From Eriocheir sinensis (lineage: Eukaryota > Arthropoda > Malacostraca > Decapoda > Varunidae): a stretch of DNA of 64,000 bases. Shown here piece by piece: positions 11,451 to 24,513 of the stretch (its first letter is position 1; each line of letters begins with the position of its first letter). The notes under the pieces are model-generated. The model was given only the letters and a program-made list of their open reading frames with translations, was not told the DNA's origin and ran no database searches. A program made the translations under genes and the position numbers. The stretch is from assembly GCF_024679095.1 (NCBI RefSeq), contig NW_026110533.1, forward strand, positions 39,360 through 103,359. Direction: 5' to 3'.

Positions 11451-11975
11451 ACCACAGTCTGACCATGAGAAAGGTCTGATTTTCAAGATGGCGTCAAAGT
11501 TAGCCACCAAATCTTTAAAACGTCCGTTATTATTTCGATATTTATCCGAGACAGGTAATTTTGGTGCCTAACCCCATGTTCTGGGGATCTGGGAATCCAG
11601 TTAGCATATCAAAATTATAGTGAAGGGGTTACATACTTAGATAATCTAAGATCTAGGACCAATATAGCTACCAAAATATGAAAATGCCCATTACTCATTC
11701 ATTATTCATCCTAGAAAATTATTTCAGTGTCTAATCCCATGTTTTGGGGGACCAGGAATCTATTTAGCATGTTTAAGTAATAGTGAAGTGATTACAAAAT
11801 TACAAAATCCAAGATATGGCCGCCAAACTATGAAAATGTCAATGACTCCATCATTATTCAACCTAAACAGGTTATTCTGGTGCCTGACCCCTTGTTTCGA
11901 GGATCTAGGAACCTAGTAAGCATGTTTAACATAGTGTACTGATTGCTAGTAAAAAGTTATTGGAAATCTCTTAAT
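11451..11975. repeat. Three-unit diverged tandem repeat, unit about 153-163 bp
   Basis: The block GTGCCTAACCCCATGTT...GGGGATCTGGGAATC recurs with its CTAA core at 11,568, 11,731 and 11,884 (spacings 163 and 153). Between cores, a CAAGATATGGCCGCCAAA / TATGAAAATG block also recurs. The units differ by about a quarter of bases. This is an old, short satellite-like array. Confidence 0.75.
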
Positions 11976-12067
11976 ATTTATTTCTGAAATATGCCAAGGA
12001 TCTGAACCAGGTTAACAAATAGTCATAGTCACACTCTTCCTCCTCTAATGGTTGATTATGTGGTTTC

Positions 12068-12330
12068 TCACACTTTTCGATTTGACATGGTCCACAAGCG
12101 GGTGTGCATGGTCGTCCATATCCTCTGCACTACAACGTGCTCAGCAGGCAGTTTTACAATTACAGTGGACACTGTTGGAGGCTTTCTGGCTCTGATGTTT
12201 TCTTCGTCATAACTGGCACAAACAGATTGTTCTCCAGTTTCCATCCCCAATCCACTGTATTCATGTCACTCTTCTTTCCAGTCCACATCATGATCTGGTA
12301 ATCAAGGTTGGATTTTATTAAAAGCAGATT
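12068..12330 (-). pseudogene. Remnant of a transposon-associated protein C-terminus (Cys-rich CXC-like)
   Basis: A minus-strand frame reads DYQIMMWTGKKSDMNTVDWG, then WKLENNLFVPVMT and, after a frame change, Cys residues in a CKTACWARCS / PACGPC pattern. This resembles the GWGW...L.P.M....C.C...C...C tail I know from transposase-associated uncharacterised proteins in invertebrates. Stops interrupt it. No start or other domains are visible. The family call is from memory of the pattern and is weak. Confidence 0.35.
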
Positions 12331-12419
12331 TTTTATTATAATCGAATTTTTATTATAATTGATTTTTTTCACTAATTCACATTTAATTTGTTGTTAGGTA
12401 ATGAATTTATTCGTATTTA

Positions 12420-13160
12420 TGTGTAAAACATGCTTTCTCTCTCTTTTTGCTGTGGGAATAATTTGACCCGAATATGTATGAAAATCAATCAACTAATCAA
12501 TGAGGGCATACGTTGGGGGGGGGTTGCGTCGCCTCGCCCACTCTACGACGCCAACACCAAGGGTCCCTTCGGGCGAGTTTCCATGTAGGTCCCCTTCCCT
12601 TCCTGAGTACCTCCTGGCATGATCTATCGATTTGCTCAAGCCACGAACTCCGTGGACGTCCGCTTGGCCTCCTCCACTCAGGATTGTCTTACAGAGACAA
12701 CCCGGTGAGCAGGATCAGGTCTGGGTAACGTGTCACGTGCCCGTATAGCCGGAATCACAAAAGGCAGCAGTTGGCTGGAGATGCCCATAGCTACCCCCTT
12801 GACATGGAAGCTATTGCTCATGCCGGACCAGTAGAAGGTGTACCCCTCCTTACTGATCTCGCCACTGCCAGGCCTCCTCGTCTCAGAGAGTGCCACTATG
12901 TCCACCCTCAGCCTTCTGAACTCATTTGATACGTATGGCAGTCGGACATTTCAGGAGCCCACACGCGGAGCCCTCCGAAGATTAACCCCGGGCCTGGTTC
13001 TGCGGGCGAGCACAGCCTTTGCACCATCCCGCTATTCCCCAAAAGAAAATGAGAGGCTAGGGGGCCCTTTCTCCTTCAAGTTACAGGGGTCCCGTAGGCT
13101 TTGCCCTGCACCCGTCACTGACGGCAGGCTCCCCGGATGCGGATGCATCGTGGAAGCCTA
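12420..13160 (-). mobile_element. RTE-like LINE with large internal deletion
   Basis: Read leftward, a 5' region is followed from about 12,960 by an RTE-type endonuclease start: LRRLRVDIVALSETRRPGSG lies around 12,840-12,930 and continues to about 12,680. There the coding sequence stops abruptly and is followed by what looks like the element's 3' region, ending near 12,420. The central endonuclease and the whole RT are absent, so this is an internally deleted copy. A related endonuclease start is at 39,897-40,022 on the plus strand. Confidence 0.65.
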
Positions 13161-13189
13161 CCGCGCGGTCAGGCCCACAGCAAAACCGG

Positions 13190-13743
13190 TGTGGTGTCAT
13201 GAGACAGCCGCTATAATAAGACATCCTATCCTGATCTGCGCATGCGCGGGTTTTGTTTACAAACAGAGTGTGGATGAGCTATGACACGGTACCGTGTCTT
13301 TTGTCGACTGCCTATCATGAAACGTCCCACCTAAGTTATTCTTTATCTTTTTGAAAGTGATAAATGAGATAACCTACACCCTTTGTATGTCAGTAAATGA
13401 TAAATGAGGTAACCTACACCCCCTGTATGTCAGTAAACGTGATAAATGAGATAACCTGCACCCTTGTAATTCAATAATTATTCTCCCGCTGTCTCATCAT
13501 ATTTCTCTTCTCATTGACCGTCATGTTTCTTGGATACTCTCCATTTAGTAGTATCTGAATAATAGGGTCCATGTCATCCTTGAATTTGGCCATTTTCTCA
13601 TAATAGCTGCCATGGTGTCTTGTCGCCATCTTGCCTGGGACAAACGACGATATCAACACTCTGTGTTTGTAAACATTGGGTTCCGCGCATGCGCAGATCA
13701 GGATGGGTTGTCTTATTATAGCCGGATATCTCATGACACCACA
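13190..13743. mobile_element. Non-autonomous inverted-repeat DNA element (TGTGGTGTCAT termini)
   Basis: Inverted arms of about 80-90 bases: 13,190-13,275 and 13,650-13,743. Both start TGTGGTGTCATGAGA and share TATAATAAGACA, ATCCTGATCTGCGCATGCGC and a GTTTACAAACA block. The 4-base palindrome CCGG flanks both ends (13,186-13,189 and 13,744-13,747), a possible target duplication. A third terminus of the same family starts at 35,589. No coding capacity. Superfamily unresolved. Confidence 0.75.
13345..13470. repeat. Short tandem repeat, about 40-bp unit, three copies
   Basis: GATAAATGAGATAACCTACA with a CTTTGTATGTCAGTAAA partner recurs at about 13,358, 13,398 and 13,441. It lies in the loop of the inverted-repeat element. 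Confidence 0.75.
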
Positions 13744-13747
13744 CCGG

Positions 13748-14679
13748 ATCGGGGTCGAGGCTCGCGCCACGACCCTGACTTCTACTTTTTATTTTGTTTT
13801 TTGGCGGGTAAAAGTTTTTATAGTGGGAGAGGGTGCAAGCTCCTCGCCCAATCAGTCCAAATCAGGGGACTGACTGCTCACCAAAGGGCAGGGACGCAGG
13901 ACCCCTGGGAGGATTAATCCCCCGGTTACCCAAATTATTATAATTATGAATTATACATTAATTGTTATAATTATACACATGATGCTGCATTTCACTTAGC
14001 ACGATAACCCTTTCCCTTCGAAATTTTCTCAAAGGAAATCCATATAGGATCTTTTTTCCTACCAGCTGCAGACATGGTTATAACTGGCACCAGTAATTGC
14101 TTGCTTATAAGTCAAAAGATGTCTGCCACCCACTCAGTTATGTTTTGTTTCTGAGCACATGCCAAAGTTGCCAGCTAGTTATTTTAAATACCGGTAATAA
14201 AAATATTATTAATGGGAAAAGTATTTCTGGTAACAAACGCAGATTGATCATAAAATTATCAGGATGACAAATATAGTTCCAGCAGAATCCTTTAGTAAAT
14301 TTACCTCTGACATACTTTCCTGCTCTGGGGCCGGGTGTATCATTGTCGCTGTGAGTTCTCCCAAATATCTTCCCAGGCATTGTGACGTCACAGCACAGCG
14401 CCTCAAGCCACTCTCAAGTAGAAGTGGGAGCTGCCTTGCGAGAAAACACCGTTGCCAATCTTCCGTGTCGATTAGACATCCAATATTTCGTTAAATTAAC
14501 TTAAATTACACTTTTTATGCATAATTATGGAAGTATAATTATAAACAATTCAAATTTTATGATTGTACTTCGTTGATATCTTTTTTAAAAGAAATATGTG
14601 CATGTATTTTGTTCCATCCAAATCTTTAACGGCACTACAATGTAAACAAAGGCCATCCAAATCACTGAAGACGAAGAAC
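13748..14679. other. No recognised feature
   Basis: No gene or named repeat recognised. If the LTR at 15,002-15,566 belongs to a minus-strand element, this stretch would be its interior, but it shows no gag or pol similarity, so the element is probably truncated. Confidence 0.4.
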
Positions 14680-14987
14680 ACCTCACGCTGACACCTCACC
14701 TTCCGGGGAAACCCTAGACTGTCACAGCCCTTCAACACTCACCACCTCACGCTGACGGAGCATTGTTAGGGCGAGTGGAGCTCCCTAGACCGTCACAGCC
14801 CTTCTATACTCACCATCTCACACTGACAGGGCTTTGCTAAGTCAAGTGGGGAAAACTGGACAGTCACAACCTTTCAACACCCACCACCTCACGCTGACAG
14901 GGCTTTAATAAGGCGAGTGGGGACAACTAGACAGTCACAGACCTTCAACACCCACCACTTCACGCAGAGAGGGCTGCCCTGCCTACA
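14680..14987. repeat. 71-bp tandem repeat, about four units
   Basis: The motif GTCACAGCCCTTCAACAC recurs with its GTCAC at 14,721, 14,792, 14,863 and 14,934, a constant 71-base period. Each unit also has CACCACCTCACGCTGACAGG and a GGCGAGTGGGG block. The array lies immediately inside the putative LTR primer-binding site at 14,988-14,999. Confidence 0.92.
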
Positions 14988-15001
14988 CTCCTGACGCCAA
15001 A

Positions 15002-15566
<565 letters not shown>

Positions 15567-15569
15567 CGA

Positions 15570-16640
15570 CCCGTTCACTTTCATTTCTCTGTGGTGGATG
15601 AATGAATTTTATGTTGGGGATACGATCACTGCAATTTCTCCAGGTGCTTTCTTTGGTTGTCTCTTAAATTTTCAATGTTGTTTTCCTTGAGGATTGCTTT
15701 AATTAACAAACTTCACAATCTGAACACCAGATATGGCCTTCATCATACCATGAGTATTGTCGTGATCAGAATGGTGGCAATACGTTCTACGTACATCTTG
15801 AAGACAGCTAGCTACTGTGGTGCCACTTTTCCTGAGCAAAGGCATCACAAGGTTCTTGTAAACTGGAGTAGGAAGTCCTAATATGATCGTCAAGTGTTAT
15901 TCTTGATGTCTAGTAGCGTTTGACCACGATTCAAAGAGGAAACTTTGTGGAGTTCTTCAGGATAGTGGGAGGAGCAAAGACACACGCTACTTCCTTAGGA
16001 ATGACACCAGTATGTCTCTGAACACGGCTTGTTCAGGAGCTTGACTTGGCTGGCCGGCCTCTCTTGGCTGACTGGGCTGCTGTTAGAGTATCTTAGTAAG
16101 CCCTTTTCCTTTCGGCTCTATCTATAAGTGTTTTATTAACAATTCGCTTGCGACAGTCTGAATGATAGCGGACCTTTTCTAGCTCAGATATCGAAAGGCT
16201 AGAAAGTCAGGGGTCTGAAGGCAATTAACCTCACCAAGGTCTGCCAGAAGCTTCGCACTGTGCAATATATCCTGTACTTTGTTCACGTCAAGGTTAATTG
16301 GTAACAAGACTTTTAGAATAATTCTTACACACAATGCAGACAGGGGTGTTTCAATATATGTAGACATGCTTTGTTTATGATGATGATGATTGGAGCCGGA
16401 TCACTTTACATCTGTTTCTTGCACCATGCAAATACTGAGTCAGGTCACTATAACTCTACTTCATGCACCATGCAGACCCTTTGGAATGTCAACCTGAAAG
16501 ACAAGAAAAGAAAAAAACTTAATATATTCATACAATGATAAGAGTGAAATTTTCACTTTACAAGTTATTTCCTATATCAAATAAAGTTTTTGACATGATC
16601 TCAACACCCTATTGCAATGAAACATATTCCAATCGAAAAG
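15570..16640 (-). other. Unrecognised stretch with short coding-like minus-strand segments
   Basis: Minus-strand segments at 15,699-15,893 (starts near GLPTPVYKNLVMPLLRKSG) and 16,179-16,300 (NKVQDILHSAKLLADLGEVN) look compositionally coding but are interrupted by stops. I do not recognise the family. They may be pieces of one decayed protein gene or transposase. Confidence 0.25.
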
Positions 16641-16654
16641 AAATGCTGTAAAAC

Positions 16655-16760
16655 CAGTGATGGGATTCGCCGGTTCGCACCGGTTCGCAAGAACTTGTTC
16701 TTGGAACTTCTTTAATCCTGAGAACCGGTTGTTACTGTTAGCTTAAATCAGGGGTTCTCA
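16655..16760. other. Possible hAT-type element termini
   Basis: CAGTGATGGGATTCGCCGG at about 16,656 resembles the terminus CAGTGGTGGGATTCAA at 18,585, and CAGGGGTTCTCAA at about 16,748 resembles another common hAT end. No partner ends or target duplications were found. Confidence 0.3.
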
Positions 16761-17418
16761 ATTTTTCCCCCATGAACACCTTTTACTTATAACTTATTTT
16801 GGTTACTGGCTTTTGATAATCAAAAACACGACTAAAACCAGGTTTGATGTCAGGTGGATCTGAACACGGGTTCATGACGAATGTGGCATCACCGATTTGA
16901 ACGAGATCGCCGTTACAAAGGCTACACAGACAGCAACCGCTGCCAGCTGGTTTTGTTTACTTTAATTACTTCCCCCTCACGGCAACCAGCTGTCATCCGC
17001 CTCACCTGTGTCTTCCTGAAGAAGACAGGCCAGCTGTCACGCCTGTGATACCCTCACAGGACTTCCCAAGGGTTCATAATGATATTCAGATCTTCACGGC
17101 CCTGACAACAACAACAACAACAAAAACAAAAACATTTCTGCAGACACCACTGTAGCTGGTAGGATTTTTTTTTTTTTTTTTTTTTTGAGGGCTGTAGCTA
17201 TTATTTTCTTTAGTCACGCATCACGACATAAGGGATGGTGATCTTAAATATGTCAAGATCACTTTGATAACCATTTGAATCTATAAATATGCCATATGTA
17301 CTATATAGGCATAGGGCTGAGACACAAAATACGCCCAACAGACTTTTCATGCATTCTGATCAATCATATTACCCCTCACAAGTAAAGGTTGCTTAATAAT
17401 ATGCAATAAAATATTAAA
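16761..17418. other. No recognised feature
   Basis: Mixed sequence including a T tract at 17,166-17,186. No gene or element recognised. Confidence 0.4.
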
Positions 17419-17426
17419 AAAATAAG

Positions 17427-18057
17427 GGTTAAAATTCGTTTTAGGTCCGTGCCAGTATCTCATTACCTACCTTATGAAACATCAGTATCTCTTCATATAT
17501 CTTTTCTGCAAACCTTCAACAGTCGTGGAAACGCTTTGAAAATCCAATTCAAGGACTTTTTTTTACTCTTGAAAATAGGGGATAATGTTTACGAAAGCGC
17601 GTCGCCTCCTCTGGCGACGGCCGCGGCGACGCTGCAGCTGGTGTTGCGAGAAATACCTCCTCGCTGAAATAAGTCACATATACATGTGGGGGGGGGGGGA
17701 TCCAGGGGGGGCGCAGCCCCCCTGGTTAGAAGGGGGGTCGAGGGGGCGCAGTCCCCCCGTTAGTAGGTCGTAAAGTTCGGTTGTAGTAGTTTAAATATGC
17801 TCCCCGACCCTAAACCCTCTGCGAGCTATTTTACGGATGCGGCGGCTGCAGCGTCGCCGCGGCCGCCGCCAGAGGAGGCGACGCGCTTTCGTAAACATTA
17901 TCCCTTATTTTCAGGAGTAAAAAAAAAGTCCTTGAATTGGATTTTCAAAGCGTTTCCATGACTGTTGAAGGTTTGTAGAAAAGATATATGAAGAGATAGT
18001 GATTTTTCATAAAGTAGATTATGAGATACTGGCACGGACCTAAAACGAATCTTTACC
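17427..18057. mobile_element. 631-bp inverted-repeat element, copy 1, with perfect 8-bp target duplication
   Basis: Long inverted arms (about 200 bases each) start GGTTAAAATTCGTTTTAGGT on the left and, reversed, GGTAAAGATTCGTTTTAGGT on the right. Perfect AAAATAAG copies flank the element at 17,419-17,426 and 18,058-18,065. The arms share GTGCCAGTATCTCAT and TTCATATATCTTTTCT blocks and a GC-rich inner part with GCCGCCGCC and CGCAGCCCCCC motifs. No coding capacity. A second copy is at 34,690-35,458. An 8-bp duplication suits hAT, Merlin or P; the GG...CC ends do not decide between them. Confidence 0.92.
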
Positions 18058-18065
18058 AAAATAAG

Positions 18066-18584
18066 CATTACTAATAAACTAATTAAAAAAAATTGAAGCA
18101 CAGAAAATAAATATTTTATAATTGCAAACAGTTGTTATAGATATGTTAGCACAACATTATCACAACTGGTAATAGTCTAATGGATAACATTCGCAACTAC
18201 CCAAACATTTTAAGTCATTAAGCATATACTGTCTGCTCAGTATTAATTATGCTTTAAACATTATTTGGACCTTTTTTTTAAAGTTGGGAAAATAACTAAA
18301 ATCAATAATTAATTTCACTTGCTAGTGTAGTGCCCCGAGATCTTCGGGGGGTGCAAACTTTCTTCTTTTGACAGATACTTGATGGATAATATAATGAAAC
18401 ATGAAGCTGATTAAACTAACTTGATTAACTGTTCCCGCGTAGCTGAGTATGAACGGCAGCTGCCACCACCACCTCGATCTGTGGGCCGAACCACAGCTCA
18501 GTGGGGAGAAAATAAGACTGACTGATTACATTCAAACTACGCCGAATGAAAGACGTAAGAAAACACTCAAGGGGGTAGCGTAGA
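18066..18584. other. No recognised feature
   Basis: AT-rich sequence. A short hairpin GTGCCCCGAGATCTTCGGGG near 18,330 is the only structure noted. Confidence 0.4.
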
Positions 18585-18823
18585 CAGTGGTGGGATTCAA
18601 TTTTTTTAAGAACAGGTTCTCTCACTCCAGGACTCGCTAACAACAGGTTCTCTCACTATCACAGTCTCTAGAAGCAAACCATGCTGGTTGGCCCGATATA
18701 AGTGCAAAGATTGATCTTTGGGTTGCCACATGCTACAGTCTAGTGTAATGCCATGAAATTGTAGCCCCCCTGTTGCCTTACAGTCCCTTAATTCCCCCCT
18801 CCCTGTTTTCCAGACACCTTTTT

Positions 18824-20848
<2,025 letters not shown>

Positions 20849-20927
20849 GTCTAGACACATGTCCGTTTCGCCTATGTTTGGCTGCGTCTTTAGCAACCTC
20901 ATTTTTCTTTATTACTAAATTTTGCTC

Positions 20928-21099
20928 ACCAAAATAAATCAGTTCAAGTCATTTGTATGCCTTCCCTACCTTCCAGTTTTGCTCCCGACTTAATTGTTCC
21001 CCAGAGAGAGCTAATTAAACACTTCCCTCCCTCCCCATAAATCACGTCTTGAGACGCTTCAATTTTCAAACGACACACGCGTCCCCTTCTCGCGGATCA
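20928..21099. other. Central spacer of the palindromic element
   Basis: Sequence between the two arms; no coding capacity. Confidence 0.6.
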
Positions 21100-21264
21100 A
21101 AATTTATTAACAATGAAAAATGAGGTTGCTACAGACGCAACCAAACATAGGCAAAACGGACAAGTGTCAAGACGGTGTCTGGAAAACAGGGAGGGGGGAA
21201 GGGACTGTAAGGCAACAGGGGTGCTACAGTTTCATGGCATTACACTAGACTAGACTGTTGCATG

Positions 21265-21390
21265 TTTTTTTTTTTTTTTTACGTCGCGGCCTATTGCGCC
21301 GGTAGGTTTCTTCCCGGTGGGGCCTGATGGTCGGCCTAGCCCGTTCTGGCGCAGGCGAGTGTTTATAGTGGCGCCATCTTGCATCTTGCA
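21265..21390 (-). mobile_element. tRNA-derived SINE, truncated, with target duplication
   Basis: T tract 21,265-21,280, then the reversed SINE body to GCGCCATCTTGCATC. TTGCATG occurs at 21,258-21,264 and 21,391-21,397. The matching site in the opposite palindrome arm (near 18,730) has no insertion, confirming the boundaries. Confidence 0.92.
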
Positions 21391-21541
21391 TTGCATGTGG
21401 CAACCCAAAGATCAATCTTTGCACTTATATCGGGCCAACCAGCATGATTTGCTTCTTGAAACTGTGATAGTGAGAGAACCTGTTGTTAGCGAGTCCTGGA
21501 GTGAGAGAACCTGTTCTTAAAAAAATTGAATCCCACCACAG

Positions 21542-22278
21542 TGTAAAACCCTATAATAGACACAAACATCATTCGAATCGGGCGATTATTTCCAAAGATT
21601 TGACGTTTTTCGTAATTTTCATGAGTGACGGCGGCCATATTAAATTTTGGCGGTTATCATGGTTACGGGTGTCGGGAAAATTTGTCACCCATCCTTAAGG
21701 AAGCGGAACCACACAATACCTCAATTTGGGCATGAAATTCCTACGGGACCATGATTTTAAAACACGGCTGTCTACACTATTGATGATGAACCAAATGAGG
21801 ATAATATTATTATTAACGGACAATAATTTTAGATGTATGAATTATTTTATGGGACTATTTTCGTTTCCAGACTTCAGTTTCATTTCTAGTTGTTTGTATA
21901 TGTTTTTATTAAGGTATATTAAACACACACTATCTCAATCTGGGCATGAAATTCCTACGGAATACATCACCGTCTGCACTACAACGTCATCAATACCTTT
22001 ACTATCATGGCCTCTCCTTTTTCTTTCTTCATGTCTCCGTTTTCTCCTTTCAAACGTATGTGTTGGGTCGATGCTCCCTCACTGATACTTCAAACTTTTG
22101 TTTTTGTTTGCATTATAAAAATAATATTTTCTGAGTTCTCCCTTGTTGTTGTTGTTGTTGTTTTTACCCTCATATTCTTTTAAAAGCTTTTTGTATTGTG
22201 TATGCCATTTTTTTCACAAACTTTCTCCAACTTCTAGAAAAGATAGAGCTCTCTTCTAGGCTCTCTCTCCTGCACTCC

Positions 22279-22280
<2 letters not shown>
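21542..22280. other. No recognised gene; short direct repeat
   Basis: The 20-base block TGGGCATGAAATTCCTACGG occurs at about 21,727 and 21,942. Otherwise AT-rich, with a GTT trinucleotide run near 22,145. Confidence 0.5.

Positions 22281-22336
<56 letters not shown>
22281..22336. repeat. (CA)n microsatellite
   Basis: About 55 bases of CA dinucleotide. Confidence 0.96.
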
Positions 22337-22921
22337 CGTGTCTAGCGCAGACTGGCAGTCCTGTTGCACGCGTGCACATCTACACAGATTTTTCAGGGCG
22401 GCCGTACTGTTCTCGTCCAATCAAGGTAATGGAACTTATTGGAATCAGATTCATCTGCGGAAGAGCAGTTCGGTATAAAAGGGATCTCAGGTTGTTTGCA
22501 TGTTCGTCGTCCTCTTAAATAGGAGACTTAAGTGTCAAAATAATGCTGAGTCTCGTCTGTCATCTAAAAAAAAAAAAAAAACGTAAGCTGCATAAAGTCT
22601 ATTGGATGTTCCTTTTGGCTTTGTGTGTCTTTAAAGCAAATACAAATTTTCTTCTATTACCCAAGCCAACAAACATTAACCTCTCACCTGATGAACCTGT
22701 CATTTAGATTTTGAATCTAACCAGTCCTCTCCTTGTATGGAATTCTTTCCATGTATCCATGGAAAAAAGTTCCATGTACTTCCGGTGATGATAAGTTTAT
22801 GATCTCGTGTGTTAATTTGGTGATTATTATATTGGATATACTGTAGAACCTGCCTTCGAGTTGTGAACAATAGAAAAAACTATTACAAAATGAGTGTAAG
22901 ACAGGCTACACGAGTAGATGC
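22337..22921. other. No recognised feature
   Basis: Mixed sequence with an A tract at 22,566-22,580. Confidence 0.4.
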
Positions 22922-22929
22922 AAAATGAG

Positions 22930-24119
22930 CATAGCTGGGCATGATAACAGAAAACCTTATTCCCGATAATCGATAACTGATAATGGAAAACCTTATCGGT
23001 GATAACCGATATTCGTTAACTGGAGACACAAATATAGGCGATAACCGATAACCGATACCCGATATAAATCAACAATTCAGATACTCGATAGCGATAAGTC
23101 CAATAGGCGAAAACGATACTATATTGATATTTCAAAAAAAAAATCTTAGATGAATTCAAATTTTCATTATCTGTATTTTAGAAAACATACAAAACCTGAA
23201 AACCACACCTTGACACGTACCTATGGACGGTAATACTAGAAACCCTGAACCGTGCTGTGTTATTTGGCGTCCCCACCGTCAAAAGCTGTTTTTTTTTTTT
23301 TTTGCAAACACTGGTCTCTCGTGAACTGCGCATGCTCAGACCAGCAAGCGTAGACCTGTACAGGCTCACAAAGCTTTTTAACCGTAATTTAGAGTTGCTG
23401 GAAGGCTGAATCAGACATAGTACACTTCATTATCCTGCTGTTTCTAGAACGACACTGTACGAGTTGTATTTATATGTACAGAGTGTCGTTCTTGAAACAG
23501 CGAGGATGGTGGTACTGTATGTCTGATTCAGCCTTCCAGCAACTCTTAATGTGTTAAAAAGCTTTGTGAGACTGTACAGGGCTACGCTTACTGGTCTGAA
23601 CATGCGCAGTTCACGAGAGACCAGTGTTTGTAAACAAAAGCGCCAGCTTTTGACGATGGGACACCAAATAACACAACACCGGGTGCCTTCAGTACCATGG
23701 CATGCTCACAAACGAATATGGAATATCAAATTTGAGGCAGTGAATAAACATTTTGGGGGCAAAGTTAAATGATTTTTCTCTTTGATATATTGATTTTTGA
23801 GTCTAACATAAAAAAATAACCTAGTGTTTTAATGTTGATAATCTAAGTTTGAAATCTCTTCACCGAAGATATTTCATACCCCGAAGTTTTTTTCAAACAA
23901 CACCGGGCGCCCGGCCACGCATGCGCAGTAGGGAGAAGACAACGGTTTTTTTTTTTTTTTTTTTTGAGAGGTGGAAAAAGTAGCGATTATCGCTGGTTTG
24001 GTCACAAAAGTAACGAAGATACCGATATATATTTAAATAAGTAGCGGATGGCCGATAACCCGATTTTGTTATCAGCGATAAAGTATCGCGATAACTTATC
24101 GCGATAACGCCCAGCTATG
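22930..24119. mobile_element. 1,190-bp hAT-like non-autonomous element with perfect 8-bp target duplication
   Basis: AAAATGAG flanks both ends (22,922-22,929 and 24,120-24,127). Terminal inverted repeats read CATAGCTGGGC on both sides. Both subterminal regions are built from GATAACCGATA / TATCGCGATAA-type repeats. CA...TG ends with an 8-bp duplication are the hallmark of hAT elements. No transposase is encoded. A large palindrome (23,223-23,702) forms the interior. Confidence 0.92.
23223..23702. repeat. Large near-perfect palindrome inside the hAT-like element
   Basis: Left arm 23,223-23,460 and right arm 23,475-23,702 are inverted copies sharing CTGGTCTCTCGTGAACTGCG, AGAGTTGCTGGAAGGCTGAA and GAACGACACT blocks, with only about 14 bases between them. 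It can fold into a hairpin of about 235 base pairs. It may be an independent fold-back element inserted into the outer element. Confidence 0.9.
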
Positions 24120-24127
24120 AAAATGAG

Positions 24128-24513
24128 TAACCATGATTTGACACTGACACTGCATACATCTCTATATTTGTTTGGCTTCGCTTCGTATACAGCGAACGAA
24201 ATGCTACAAAATGTGCAAAGGCAAACGAATAGACGGACGCGATTTAGTTTAAGAATACTTGTGAGTAAAGAGGGAAAGATCATAGCGAAATATAAGTAAA
24301 ATATTATAAAATAGGTATAAAGAAGACAACTATAGAGAGAAGAGATAAATCTGAGTGGTGTGGAGGAGAGGACAATAGAGGAGAGTGCAGGGCGTGGTGG
24401 TTTACGGTAAATAGATTTTTTCGCGGCTCGTCGGCACCTTGCCTCTTCCATACATGTTCCAACAAACAAACGAACGAACCCAAGGAAACGGTGTATGAAA
24501 GGGGAGAACCTAC
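24128..24513. other. No recognised feature
   Basis: No supported gene. A long minus-strand open frame here has no recognisable domain and skewed composition. Confidence 0.4.

Noticed and set aside
18330..18360. GTGCCCCGAGATCTTCGGGG as the missing LTR end
   Set aside because: Resembles the hairpin at 31,515 only partly, lies 7 kb away beyond several elements, and lacks TG...CA context.
21720..21965. TGGGCATGAAATTCCTACGG direct repeat as possible LTRs or target duplication
   Set aside because: Too short and without termini; spacing of 215 bp contains no element structure.
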